Of a stretch of 64,000 nt of DNA, positions 10,358 to 21,208 are shown piece by piece. The stretch is taken from NCBI GenBank assembly GCA_018398585.1, contig JAGTTD010000005.1, positions 8,549,355 to 8,613,354 of the forward strand, in the 5' to 3' direction. The first letter of the stretch is position 1, and each line of letters opens with the position of its first letter. The translations under genes were made by a program, and so were the position numbers. Origin of the DNA: Simmondsia chinensis. Taxonomy: Eukaryota; Streptophyta; Magnoliopsida; Caryophyllales; Simmondsiaceae. The notes under the pieces were generated by a model that saw only the letters and a program-made list of their open reading frames with translations, had not been told where the DNA came from and did not search any database.

Positions 10358-12173
10358 GTTAAAGTATAAAATTATCCATGTGCCTAAACTCATCAACTTA
10401 AAATGTTGAAGGTTGAAATATGTAATTTTATTGTATTTTATTATGTATTTATAATAAAATAGATATCCAATTTTCCCATTCAATTTTGTTCTTGTCTTGT
10501 TTTGTTTTGAGCTTTAGTTGTTTCGTTCAAGTATTTCTTGAATTGTTTCGTTTGAAGTCGTTTTTCTACATAAATTTTTGAAATACTTCATTCTTGACAC
10601 TAATAAGCTTGCTAGTTCTGTATTTTTCTCAAAAACTAGCTTGCTTTGAGCTCAACTTATTTGAGCTAGCTCGGGAGCAAGAGTGCACATAAGTTATTCC
10701 AAACATCTCAATTGAAGAAGACAAGATGATTAACTTGAAACTTGCAAGAACACTAAATTACTGATGAGACAATTGACTTTAACAGAAAATCAAATGGTCC
10801 TGCTAATTACAAGTTTTTTTTTATTTTTTTTAATTTTTTTTTAACATTGCTAATAACTTTTTTAATAATGTGTCAGCGGATAAGGTTTAAAGTTGACTGT
10901 GACTTTATGTGCTAATTGCTGAGCCAACATATGCAAGTATTCTTTTGGGACCAATGATGACTGTTTACTATAGTGTGTTTTATGTGACTAATTTATTTAA
11001 AATAAAATGATGTTTTTGATACCACTTGGAAAAAAAAAACCTTCAACTGTCATATTAGATATATTTTTTTTAATGGATTATTTTTTTACCAAGAAGTAAT
11101 ATAGGAACTTAAAATTCATTGTAGTCAAAAAATTGACAGAATAATATGAAGGATGTTCGAATTCTTTTGTTACATAGAAGTATTTTGGAAGTGTTTTGGC
11201 TCGGGTGTGGTGTGTGCTAACACACGTACTTTAGTAAGGCTCTACACATATCTTGGTCTGAGCCAACAAACGTACTCCATTAAGGTTCACTAGATGATGT
11301 ACGCCAGCACATTGAAACTGTGTGTCGACAAACAGCTTACAGAAAGCATCGGTGCCCAGAAGATGGGTTGTGTCTCTTGACACTATTTTTGTGTTGTTTA
11401 GAATATGAGATTTTGTGTCTTTTGGGAAGAGTCGTGTGTCTTCCAAATAAAAGACACTTTTTTTCCACACTTTTTTTTTTTTTTTTTCCAGTCGAATTCC
11501 AAAAGATACTTGAGAACTTACATGTATTTCCCCTCCTATTTTCAATATTATTACATTCCTATCATATCATTCTCTTCTCATTTGAATTTCAAAAATCCAT
11601 CATTTCCACAAACCCTTTCACTTCGTAATATAGTTTTAAGTCTTAAGAAAAGTGAATTGCTGCAAGTCTTGAAGGCATTTTGTTGTGCTAAGTACCCAAT
11701 TTTTAATTACTATTTCACTAACAAATTAAGGAAGACTTGCATAAGATACCAGTTGAATATTGCATATCTGAGCACATTCAATGGTAAGGTCACATTCTGT
11801 CATCGACGAAAAGATCATTAAATTGAATGGTCTAGATCTCTTGGCTATGCCGAGCAAATAATGGATCCATTTACTTCTTCTCAAGCTATTGGTGTTAGTA
11901 TAATGGTTTATCTTCCGACTTTCCAAACAAAAGATCTTAGATCCAAAATTTATCACACAAATACCCCCTCCCTTGAAAAAAAAAATTTGGTTTCCTTGTT
12001 TATAAAAGGTTTTAATACTCCCCTGAGCAATACTAAAAAAAAATGTACCTATCCTCAAGGTCATTCCCTATGGCTTTAGAGATATTTATTCAAGGTTCGT
12101 AGTGATCCATGAGCATTTGCAATGATTGACATGCATGAACCTATGCAGAATAGTTTGGGTAATAAATAGTCAT
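10358..12173. other. No gene seen
   Basis: AT-rich sequence with homopolymer runs. A segment at about 11,205-11,460, rich in tgtgtc/gacac motifs, looks like a worn LTR, but I could not find a partner. Short open frames at 11.2-12.1 kb, on both strands, match nothing I recognise. Confidence 0.4.
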
Positions 12174-12609
12174 TAGAGATAGCAATGAGTTGGATAAAAC
12201 TCATTATTTTTGGATAACCTCCCCATTTAGAGTGGATATGGCTGCAAGAGAAGTGGATAGCAGGTGCAAGTCGGGTACAAAGATAGATAATATAAGAGAT
12301 ATATACTTAATTTGTGGAAAGTATTATACCAAAATATGATTGGATTCTAAAAGGTAATGTTAAATAACTGTACGTGGATGGCTATGGATAACTATGGGGT
12401 ACGGTGGGTGGGGGTAGGTACGATGTGGGTATTAAAGACCCAGTGGGTACCTATGGATAATGGGTTGAATATAGGTATAGGCTTCTACCCACTAGGCCAG
12501 ATGGATAGCCGCTTCATATTTGTGGCGGGCCAGTGGTGGGTATAAATTCGCTGTTGGTATAGGTACTAGGAGGCATCTCTATACTTGCTCCGCCCCGTTG
12601 CTACTCCTA
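12174..12609. mobile_element. hAT-like MITE related to the one at 44.9 kb
   Basis: The left end 'tagagatagcaatgagttgg' and the inverted right end 'taggagtagcaacgg' form an imperfect terminal inverted repeat. The left end resembles the inverted right end of the hAT MITE at 49,032 (taaggatgacaatggagtag). The interior shares GGTA/TACCC-rich wording. A clear 8-bp target duplication was not found, so the exact ends are uncertain. Confidence 0.5.
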
Positions 12610-14406
12610 CTCATCGGATTTGGGAACATGCCGGCCTTATAATGATGCCAAATACGAATTTGAACTTCTCAAATCTAATCATAAATCTTAGATATTTCTG
12701 CATGAAGAAAAGTTACACAACAATTGGTGTAGAGATGTTCTAACATTACTCTAGCCAAACGAACACATGGCAAGACCAAGCCGAGGTAGAGAGAAAAACA
12801 AGATTGTGTTTATAGAAAGAGACATACTAGAAATAGTTGAGGAGAAGGAATCATTGAAATGAACGTTTAGCATCATATTTATTGGGCTTTTATCCTATGT
12901 AGGAGGCACGTGAGGATAATAAGAAATCTGCTGCCAATTAGGGCAAGTAGCCTTGATATCATAGAGTTGCAAAATCTTATCTATAATTCAGTAGGATCAT
13001 TTTTTTTTAATGATCAGAGAAACTACATCAATTTAGCTTGGAGGAAATCATTAGCCATGGACCGTACTATATGAGTAGTGTAACTAATTAGGCCATATTG
13101 GTGCTCTAAATGAGATATTATTGATTTGGACTGCTACTCTTCATTAGGCTTTCTTTGTACATCCTAATTTTATCTTGTTACAGGCCAAGTTTATGAAATG
13201 GATATGGACTAGCTGGTGCTCGTTTACTCTCTATGGGTCCAGGGGCTATGGCCTTGGGAAAAATTTGTTGGGCCTTATTTTAGGTCTGGGTAAAGGCTCG
13301 GGCCCATTTTGGTGTTTTATTCAGGGTGATTAAGATTTCTTCTACATGCGCATATATAAATCCTATTTAGAGTTTGAGAGAGTATGGTAAAATCAGAAAC
13401 TATTAAGGAACTATATATTCCAAAAGATTAAGCTGATAAGTGAAGGCTGAAGATTGGTTTTATACTCTAACAAAAACTCTCTATGAAACTCCCAAGCAAT
13501 AAAATATCCTCGCAACTCCGTGGACATAAACATTTTAAGCCGTATCATGTAAATTATTGTGTTTATTTTTGCTTTCTGATTGAATCTTTCGCTGTGATTT
13601 AGTAACTGCGTTTAACAATGGCTGAGATCACTGCATTCATAAATAGCTACTAGAGTCACTTTGAGAGTGACACTTTCGAGCAATATAGTAGAAAAATTGA
13701 ATAATCATGGTTTTTCAATAGCAAATTGCTTGCCCCATCAAATAAAGATATCTTAATGGATGTCTCTTTCTCATATGCATTATTTTTGGTATTTCTATGA
13801 ATCTTTTTATCATTAATTTTTATTGCCAATAATGGCATGCATACATGGTAACAAAGTATTGTTGATTGAGAGGTCATAAGTTCGAATCCCAACACAAGAC
13901 TCTGATATTCTCTTAAGGAATCAATTTTCCTAAACGCTTAAACCAATGGTTGAAGGTCCAATAGTAGTTTTATACTCTAACATAATCATATATTAAGGCT
14001 ACGTTTGGTATACATGAAGAACATAGATGTGGTAAGGAAAAATTCATGGGAAGTACTGACTCTTGTTTGGTTGGCAAGAAGTAAGCAATTTCTACTTCTT
14101 TCGAAATGCAGAAAGTAACTTACATAGTCTCTTACATAAGTTCTAATTCCTTTGTTTTTAACTAACATGCCGAACGAAGTTCTATTTCTCATCCTGGCGA
14201 CTAAATATAATTTACCGACCTCCTGGGAAGTTGACACGGGAATTGAATTCTCGGAAAATATAACTTTCAGCAGGAATTTAATCCATGTGGCAACGAAACG
14301 AGGCCTAAGTATACATAATAAAAAGTTATCAATCCATAAAATATTTAAACTAATATAAATTTATCAATCCATGAAATACTTAAACTAATATTATTTTTAT
14401 ATAATT
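12610..14406. other. No gene seen; LTR-like traces
   Basis: No coding region is supported. The string 'ttttatactctaaca' occurs at about 13,456 and again near 13,968, and 'agttcgaatccc' near 13,880 looks like a box B. These are traces of old repeats that I cannot assign. A TATA-like 'catatataaatcc' lies near 13,351. Confidence 0.35.
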
Positions 14407-14423
14407 TAATAATTTTCTTGCAT
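14407..14423. repeat. Left target-site duplication of the 5S-SINE
   Basis: A 17-bp sequence (taataattttcttgcat) is repeated with one mismatch at 14,672-14,688 (taataattttcttccat). The pair brackets the SINE exactly and marks it as a reverse-transcribed insertion. Confidence 0.85.
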
Positions 14424-14671
14424 AACAACAACAGACTCAGCCCCTCAAGGGCTCCTGCATAAGCGGGGTCTGAGGGGTGGATGTAAACAACCTTACCCCT
14501 TCAGGGTGTAACCCTGCTAAGAGGCTGTTTCTGAGGACTCCCAACCTTATAGGGTTGGCAATATGAGGACTTCCTAGGAGATCACCCATCATGGTACTAC
14601 TCTCGCCCAAGCACGTTTAACTTCGGAGTTCTGATGGAATTCGGTTGCGTTAGTGCCTGATAAATGAACTC
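14424..14671 (-). mobile_element. SINE with 5S rRNA head and Au-type tail
   Basis: The complete element is 248 bp on the minus strand, flanked by 17-bp duplications. From its 5' end (14671) to about 14557 it matches plant 5S rRNA along nearly the full molecule. This includes the box A region (14607-14623, one mismatch), the intermediate element (14594-14606, exact) and the box C region (14573-14591). The body that follows (aaacagcctcttagcagggt and on) and the 3' end with repeated GTT match the tail of the Au-type SINEs found elsewhere in this window. The internal 5S promoter would drive Pol III transcription. It is not the 5S-bearing Cassandra TRIM, since there is no LTR and the duplications are long. 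It may also be described as a chimera of 5S and a resident SINE. Confidence 0.85.
14557..14671 (-). ncRNA. 5S rRNA-derived segment, not a functional 5S gene
   Basis: Reading the minus strand, 'catcagaactccgaagtt' and 'gcgagagtagtac' are diagnostic 5S words. Roughly 85-90 percent of positions agree with plant 5S by eye. The 3' terminus runs into the SINE body rather than a T-run terminator, and the first 14 bases are diverged, so this is the head of the SINE. Confidence 0.8.
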
Positions 14672-14688
14672 TAATAATTTTCTTCCAT

Positions 14689-15189
14689 ATTATTTTAATA
14701 TACAAAATTAATAATAATATTAGTAGAAAAGTAGGATTCCTGAGAAGGATTAACAGTGTGGACCTTCATTTCTCCAAGGCCAAGTGGCTGGAAAAGGTGA
14801 TGGTTAAAATTGCAATTAAGATGATGCTGTTTACATTAATTTCATACCTGTTACGTAAAAGTATTTATATTTTATTGTTTTAATCTGGTACTTTTCTTTC
14901 TATAATTAACGAATTTCATTAATAAATTCATCCAAGGTTTAAAAGTCAATAAAAATTTAATCAGCAACCTATGATGTATGTTACATTAAAATCAGATGAA
15001 TTTTGGTATATATCTCGCAATGAATTACTCATTCGATTAGCCTTCTTCTTGTGAATTCTTTTTTGATAATTGAATAAGATAAAAGAAGTACGTGTGATGA
15101 ACACAGCTATTAGGAGAGACGAGCATACCGATACCAATTCACAGTGTCTTTAGGCTTGCATGTCTGATATTGCTTTACTTGACTTAAAT
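14689..15189. other. No gene seen
   Basis: AT-rich unique-looking sequence without a supported feature. Confidence 0.4.
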
Positions 15190-15315
15190 TTTGTAAATAT
15201 TGTTCCTTCTTACCTTTTAAAATAGGGGTAAGATTGTGTACACTTAGCCTTTCTAGATCCTTTCTTGGCGGAAGCCTCTTTAAGAATGAGTGGTGGTTGT
15301 TGCTGTTGTTGAATA
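15190..15315 (+). mobile_element. Diverged Au-type SINE 3' end
   Basis: Contains the tail wording of the family in eroded form: ggggtaagattgtgtacac, cttggcggaagcctcttt and a closing run of gttgttgctgttgttg. The head is missing and no target duplication could be seen. Confidence 0.55.
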
Positions 15316-16545
15316 ACATGAGAGAAAGTGCCTCCTTGAAATACAGTATATAATATAATAGAAAAAGGAGGTGGGGAGAGAAAATAGGTATACATGTTAC
15401 AAAATTATAAGAGTCTCGAAAATTATATGGTACCGTAATTAAAATCAGGTAATAAAAGGATATGCTCCCAAAGTTCCTTCTTCTGAATTGTCAATGCCAT
15501 CAAAAGAGCTTACTTAGAATTGTAGTTTTTATTGAAAGTGAAATTCATACTCCATGAGTTCTCTCCTCTATCACACTGACAGAGTCCAGGGAGTAGGATG
15601 CAACCTCTACTGATTGAATAATTAGTAAAATAATTTTCATATTAAAAATTTTTCTTAGCATTTGACAGTAAATGATTTAGCATAAAAACTAATGTCGAAA
15701 TTATAATTGGGCTTTCGTATTTGATATTGAAGAAATATTTCTTCTTATTTTCATAAAAGAGAAAAAAAATTTACATGTCATACTCCGAGTACATGATAAG
15801 GTCAGACAAGTAAAAAAGGCTGCCCTTCCAAATCCCAAACCTCTCTTTTCCTTGATAGTTATGACATTTGGTCTCAAGTTTCGAGTACTTGTCCGGAAAC
15901 CTTACCAACTAAGTTAGTAGACATCTTTATTTTTCCTTATTAGCTATTTGACTAAGTACAAGAAAGTAAAAAGAGTCCAAAAAGCTTCAGCAAACACATG
16001 AAAACTTAATATTTGAGATAGGTTGTGATCCCAAAGGGAGGGGTGTAAACGGGTAAAGCCGAGTATCTCCATATTTAATTTCAACCTCATCAAGTCTTAG
16101 TAATCTCGGGTTGGAGTCAAGCCTTTAATGAGCTCTGTCAACCTTTGTTTGAACTCAGTTCGGTAAGATAAATACTCGACTCGACTTAATAATCTTGTAA
16201 AGGATTAAGTTGAGCTTGTTATCAAGCTAAGCTTGGTATCGAGCCGAGGTATTTGATCCACTATGAATCATGATCATTTAGCAAGTGGCTATCATTAGAT
16301 GAGATATTAGAGTTGCCAGCATGTCATCATCAATCAGTTATCAATTTAATACCATCTATTAACAAGTTCTTAAACAAGCACTCAAAAGAGTTCTTAACAA
16401 GCCTTCAACAAACTACTCACCAACTTCAACTAATCGAGCATCGTAGTGTCCAAAAGCATCTCATTAAGCCCAGCAAGCCTACTGAAACTCTTTTCACTAA
16501 TCTACTTCTGAGTGCTTATCGACTTCAAATACAGTAGTTCATCTA
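15316..16545. other. No gene seen; possible tRNA-derived SINE on the minus strand
   Basis: On the minus strand at about 15,800-15,930, 'taacttagttggtaaggt' resembles a tRNA box A and 'gtactcgaaacttg' a poor box B at tRNA-like spacing. This may be an old tRNA-type SINE. Nothing else is recognisable. Confidence 0.3.
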
Positions 16546-16984
16546 GGCTCTGTTTATTTCGCGGGAAAAGTAGATTCTAGGAATTGGTTTTTCTTTGGAA
16601 AAGATTTTCCAAGGAAGATTGAAATCAGGTTGAGGTATTCCCTCGTTTGTTTCAAAGGAAAACTTGCTTCTGCATTAATGTTTTCTCGTATAGTTTAAAG
16701 AAACATTTTTTTTTACAAATCATCTTACATCTGATTATAGGACAATATAAGTAGCAATACTATATTTGAAAAATAATACAAAAATAAAATTAACTATTAA
16801 ATGTATATAAAATAGAAAAAATATCTCTTAGGTATCCTTAAAGTTTAAGCATTTATTGCCTAAGTAACTTATCATTTAATATATATAATAAGGTACTCTG
16901 AGATATGAAATTTTGTCACATAAATATACCCTATGTTCAAATCTAGTGAACCGTGTCATGGTAGCATTTTCTGACAAAAGAAAT

Positions 16985-17168
16985 CACCGGAGCCTTGCCT
17001 CAGTTGTAGGAGGCAAGTGAGGGGATAGAGTGTTGCTTTAGTTAAAAGGTCTGTGGTTCGATTCCCCCATTAAACCTCTCCCTGAGGAATCCTTTATTTA
17101 ACTGGCTCTTGCGGTGTGTGGGTTGCTGCATAGGCCAAGGTTTACCGGGTTCCTCGTTAGCGGAAAAA
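16985..17168 (+). mobile_element. tRNA-derived SINE-like sequence
   Basis: A good Pol III box B (ggttcgattcc, 17055-17065) follows a weaker box A-like stretch near 17,022. The sequence ends in an A-run (17163-17170). No target duplication was found, so the ends are estimates. Confidence 0.5.
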
Positions 17169-17483
17169 AATACCAGATTATGGTAGGGATACATATATGT
17201 TGTTGAAACTCGTGTTCCACGTCAATAATTTTTATTTAGAATCTACCAAATTTTGGCAAAAAATTCCTATTTTATAAAATTATTAAACTTCAGAGTACTT
17301 GGGTGATAAAATTTTTAAATTTCAGGGTATATCATTGCATATTACTGAACATCAGAGTACCTGCGTAATAATTGTTCGGAAAATTATCACTTAGGTACCC
17401 TAAGATTTGGTCATTTATCATATAAGTATCTTGACATTTCAATATATATAATGAGGTACCCTAAGGTTTTAAAATCTTATCAC

Positions 17484-17647
17484 TTTTTTTTTTTTTGATA
17501 AATTGCGACAAAATTGCACAACAAGCCGGCCACTCGCTAGGCAAGGCCGAAGTCCGACCGCAACAGCACGGGGACCAAAAAGAAGCCAACACAAAACAAG
17601 AAAAAAGTCGCAAAACACGACACAGCAGACAACAAAAACAGGACCAG
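17484..17647 (-). mobile_element. Retroposed LINE-like or SINE-like fragment, 164 bp
   Basis: The insert is bracketed by perfect 13-bp duplications aaaatcttatcac (17471-17483 and 17648-17660). On the minus strand it ends in 13 A, so it was copied from an RNA. It is much richer in GC than its surroundings. With no box A/B seen, a 5'-truncated LINE 3' end is the better guess; a SINE or host-RNA copy remains possible. Confidence 0.8.
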
Positions 17648-18540
17648 AAAATCTTATCACTTAGGTACCCTATGTGAAAATTTGGTAAATTTTTGTGAAA
17701 ATTCAAACATTTTTCACTTTAAAATATTGATGCAATGCATGATTACAATAAATATGTACAAGCTATATCAATTTTTTCAATGAAAATCAAACAGAATGCG
17801 AAAAAAAGTCACTGAATTATGACGGAAGAAATCGGCATATTAGTGAAATAATGTGGCGTGTTAGCATTTCACGATAGAAAATTATAACATTATGATAGAA
17901 GACACTTATATATTGCTATAACTATGTCTTGTTAGCAATTTTTAATAAAAATCTATTTCATTTTAAAAAAAAGTACCTAATTGATAAAATTTTCAAAATT
18001 CGGGGTATCTAAGTGATAATTTTTTTAAATCTTAAGGTACCTCATTGTAAATATTAAAACGTTAGAATGCATAAGTGATAAATCCTTAAATCCCAGGGTA
18101 CCTAAGTAATAAATTCCCTAAATGTTCAAATTCCGATGCACCTAATTGATAACTCTCCTATATAGTATTATATAATAATTTAAAATGATGAAAATTGTTA
18201 TTTTTAAACCATGGTAAAGTAACATCTGGCTCTATTTGATTATTCAGTCTAACTCATGTCCAATATTATGATGTTAAAGTTTATGTTCCAATCCAATTCA
18301 TTTCGCTTTGATCCCTATCCACACGATATCGATTGTGAAGCCTCTTGTGTCACTTTGAATCATGACTTCCCTTATTTTATAGGGGAAGTCATTTTTCCTT
18401 TATTGGGAGAAAATATTTTTGTCAGAAAATCTTTTTCGTAAAAAAAAAGCTCACTAAATGACTAAAAATATGAAAACTAATTCCTAAAATTTCATTTTCA
18501 TCCCAAATAAACAGAGCACTAATGTTTGAGTATAAAGAAA

Positions 18541-18598
18541 AGCCCAACAAGAAGAAGGCCAAGAAAAAGCCCAGTCCATATATAAATTTGTCGGCCCA
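18541..18598 (+). promoter_or_regulatory. Promoter-like cluster: site II motifs and TATA box
   Basis: Three TGGGCY (site II) motifs in inverse form lie at 18541-18546, about 18569-18574 and 18593-18598 (ggccca), around a TATA box (atatataa, 18579-18586). Site II motifs are typical of plant housekeeping promoters such as ribosomal and splicing genes. Downstream comes a leader-like stretch. This could be the promoter of the dead PHF5A locus, though nothing links them except order, strand and splice signals. Confidence 0.45.
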
Positions 18599-18609
18599 GA
18601 TTCACAATC

Positions 18610-18715
18610 TAGCATTCTCTGGATTTTTCTGATTATATATAATTCTGTGCTTCACAGTATGGGGGTGGTTAATAGCTCTGAAAGGGAGCAGTCTTGTCTA
18701 CGCAGCCGGCGCAGG
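18610..18715 (+). other. Possible 5'-UTR exon ending at a splice donor
   Basis: The expected transcript start from the TATA box is near 18,610. The stretch ends in 'gccggcgcag|gttagc', a good donor at 18,715/18,716. It has an upstream ATG but no long frame. If it is an exon, the best acceptor in front of a recognisable coding sequence is at 28,195, giving an intron of about 9.5 kb. The exon is repeated by the 305-bp duplication. Confidence 0.35.
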
Positions 18716-18728
18716 TTAGCTTCCTTGC

Positions 18729-18783
<55 letters not shown>

Positions 18784-19227
18784 GCCATTTCAATATGAAC
18801 TTTTGAAGGTAGTAAGCTTACACCAATGTGTGTGTATACACCCCCCTGGGGAAAACTAAGTTGTTAATGTGGGTGGCTGATTGTAAAAATATTAACTTTT
18901 GAAGGTAGTTTTCTGAAAAATTGAAAAGTTATCATGGTTATATATAATTCTGTGCTTCACAGTATGGGGGTGGTTAATAGCTCTGAAAGGGAGCAGTCTT
19001 GTCTACGCAGCCGGCGCAGGTTAGCTTCCTTGCCTCTGTGTGTGTGTGTGTGTGTGTGTGTCTGTCTGTCTCGCCATTTCAATATGAACTTTTGAAGGTA
19101 GTAAGCTTACACCAATGTGTGTCTATACACCCCCCTGGGGAAAACTAAGTTGTTAATGTGGGTGGCTGATTGTAAAAATATTAACTTTTGAAGGTAGTTT
19201 TCTGAAAAATTGAAAAGTTATCATGGT
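18633..19227. repeat. Tandem duplication, 305-bp and 290-bp copies
   Basis: Copy 1 is 18633-18937 and copy 2 is 18938-19227. They are almost identical except for the length of an internal TG microsatellite (18732-18782 versus 19037-19061). Each copy holds the putative exon and donor. The near-identity indicates a recent event. Confidence 0.9.
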
Positions 19228-19294
19228 TATGTAAAAAATATCTACTTTTGAATGTGGTTTCCATAGAAAGAACTCTAAACTTTTCAAATAGCTT

Positions 19295-19766
19295 GGCATA
19301 TACATGGAAAATACAATACACGAAATGCAAAACATCATAAATTCTAAGAAAAATTATGTTATATCTTGTAATAGGATGTGGAGGGTCTAATTGAAACTTG
19401 TAAGTTTGACTGAGGTCAGGGTTAAAATTGGACGGAACTGCAATAGGTAATTGATACATGTTTATAGTTAGAGGAGTGTGCTTGAGTTTAAGTAATGACT
19501 TGCAGAATAGCAGAGTATTTATCTTTTGAATTTGTTATACTTCACTATTTTATTTGATTTATGGTTATGGCTCCGGATTCGAAGTAAATAGGGATCAAGA
19601 CTAGATTGTCTATGGTATGATTCTTGTGTATGCCATCTTTTTGGCTTCATGTCGAAGTATATAATGTCTAAACATAGGGCAGAATTTGAGGTGGAGCGCT
19701 GGGTATAGATAACTTCAGTTTGATTAGTGTTGTTTCTAGTTGCATTTCTTTTGATTTGGGAATTTG
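19295..19766. repeat. Segment with a second copy at 62,974-63,235
   Basis: Similar wording in the same order, for example 'atacaatacacgaaatgcaa' here versus 'atacaatacgcgaaatacaa' there, and 'cttcagtttgattagtgttg' versus 'gttcagtttgatagtgttg'. About 220 bp (19,463-19,683) is absent from the other copy. No terminal structure is evident, so it could be a dispersed repeat or a duplicated genomic piece. Confidence 0.75.
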
Positions 19767-20541
19767 AGGTTTTCTGACATGTGGTTCAGTGGCACTTCTA
19801 TTTGGCACCGGAAAACATTCTTTGTAGTACTGTCATGATTGCTTATGGCATCGGTTTTCCTTTACCCTTTGTTTTGGGCTCTAGATCTAAGCTCATAAGC
19901 TGATCAATTCAATCTCTTCACAAAGAAGGTATTCTGTCTCATGGTAGCTTGCTTCAATCCCATTACGAGATTTCCAGTATTTGTTAGCCAACACTTAACA
20001 TGTTTCCAGTGATTCACGTGGCAACATCAAATGATATAAGTTGTGGATAAGAATCTAGAATGCACTAGAATGCCCTGGTGTAGTGTCTGGCGACAAAACA
20101 CAGATGAGGCATCGTACTATTGGAAAAGGGAAAGCCAAGTTGCCAGCCGTGAAAAGCTAGTAGGAGATGTCAAGCATATACTTCAAGAACTTGATACACG
20201 GATAGTTTTCTATTTCAAAGTGAATGCTCAAATTCATAAGTTATGATCTCAGAATGTGAAGCACTTATCTTTTAGGTCTGATTTTTAGAAACAATGGCAA
20301 TAAAAAAATTTAGTTTAACTAATCTCTCATTTCCTTAGTTTGTGAAACACTTGTTTATAGGCGTGTAAAATCTATGACATGTGATTCCTTTGATCATTGT
20401 TTTGTATGTGAAGGAAAGCAAAGCTCCTTAGATCAAATTTGTTAACGAGCAGGCATAGGCTCTATATGGAAATTAGATGGTTAGTTTCATGTCCAGGGTG
20501 TGTGGAAGTAATTCGATTTGGATTGTAAGGTGATGGAAAAG
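19767..20541. other. No gene seen
   Basis: A 67-codon plus-strand frame at 20,043-20,246 has no recognisable motif, and its codon use does not stand out. Nothing else is supported. Confidence 0.4.
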
Positions 20542-20546
20542 AAACT

Positions 20547-21208
20547 TGCTAAGGACTCCACATGCGAGGGTAGTAAAAATCCCAAGTAGGAGTTTTAAGA
20601 GTGAAGAGATCAATTATATATAAGCTTAGTAGGTTACTCCATCTAATATCAATCGGTTTTAGGATGGAATGGAACCCCACTTTGGGGTAGCATCCTTTTG
20701 AGGTAAGGCTGCTTACCCCCAAATCATGCATTGGCGGGAGCCCTTGAAGCACTGAGTTTTTTTTTTGGTTGTTGTTGTTGTTGTTGATGGAACCCCACTT
20801 GGGCTCATATGTGGATCTCATATATGCCAACTTCGTATCGGGGCTAAGGCCTTGTAAAATTTGATATGATATTAGAGCGAGTGGTTGATCTAGGCTCTTT
20901 GTTTGTCACGTTGTGTTCTTGTGAAGAGGGGTGCATTTGAATTTGTTGCGCCAAGGGCCGCTCTAATGTTGGATCCAATTGGATCGAAGAAGGTGAATGG
21001 TGCGTTTGTCGTAGACTTACATGCGAGGGGGAGTGTTAAGGACTCCACATGTGAGTCTAGTAAGAGTCTAGTAATCCACATGTGAGCCTAGTGGATTACT
21101 TCACCTAATACCAATTGATTTTAGGATAGAACTCCACTTGGACTTATATGTGGATCTCATGTGTGCCAACTTCTTGGGTTGGGCGTAAAGGCCCGGTAAA
21201 CTATAACA
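20547..21208 (+). mobile_element. TRIM element with 5-bp target duplication
   Basis: A terminal-repeat retrotransposon in miniature. The 5' LTR is 20547-20866 (including a SINE), the primer-binding site like initiator Met tRNA is tgatattagagc (20867-20878), a short internal region follows, the polypurine tract is gaggggga (to about 21033), and the 3' LTR is 21034-21208. LTRs begin tgYtaaggactccacatg. The flanking duplication AAACT (20542-20546 and 21209-21213) is exact. It carries no protein-coding capacity, so it must move with enzymes of other elements. The LTRs are clearly diverged, so the insertion is old. Confidence 0.85.
20683..20786 (+). mobile_element. 5'-truncated Au-type SINE inside the TRIM LTR
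   Basis: A 104-bp insert ends in a T-run and (gtt)n. It has family words gtaaggctgc and gcgggagcccttgaagcact, and is bracketed by an exact 14-bp duplication atggaaccccactt (20669-20682, 20787-20800). The absence of a head with clean duplications shows truncation at insertion. Confidence 0.85.

Larger units (their letters stand above)
16830..18160. repeat. Nested repeat built of 'cacttaggtaccct' subunits in both orientations
   Basis: Many short units of the type 'ttatcacttaggtaccctaa' occur in direct and inverted orientation, more inverted towards the right half. The overall structure is palindromic, as in foldback or Mutator-like elements with long, repetitive ends. There is no coding capacity. 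It lies within the 16.5-18.5 kb TIR element and contains two further insertions. Confidence 0.5.
16546..18518. mobile_element. TIR DNA element, about 2.0 kb, host of nested repeats
   Basis: The left end 'gctctgtttatttcgcggg' and the right end '(ccc)aaataaacagagc' are inverted repeats. The similarity extends about 40 bp inward (aattcctaRaat). A 3-bp repeat CTA lies directly outside each end (16543-16545, 18519-18521), consistent with a PIF/Harbinger- or CACTA-sized duplication. I leave the superfamily open because there is no transposase. Most of the 2 kb is later insertions, including a ggtacc-rich repeat at about 16,830-18,160. Confidence 0.65.

Noticed and set aside
13656..14358. Several 65-85 codon frames on both strands
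   Set aside because: No motifs and no splice or promoter context; expected by chance in AT-rich DNA.
14557..14671. Functional 5S rRNA gene
   Set aside because: Diverged start, no T-run terminator, and bounded by SINE body and target duplications.
17055..17065. tRNA gene suggested by a good box B
   Set aside because: No cloverleaf, no anticodon stem and a poor box A; a tRNA-derived SINE is more likely.
18647..18859. 70-codon frame with a Cys-Val repeat
   Set aside because: It is the translation of a TG microsatellite.
20043..20246. Possible small protein of 67 residues
   Set aside because: No recognisable motif, homologue or promoter; left as unannotated.
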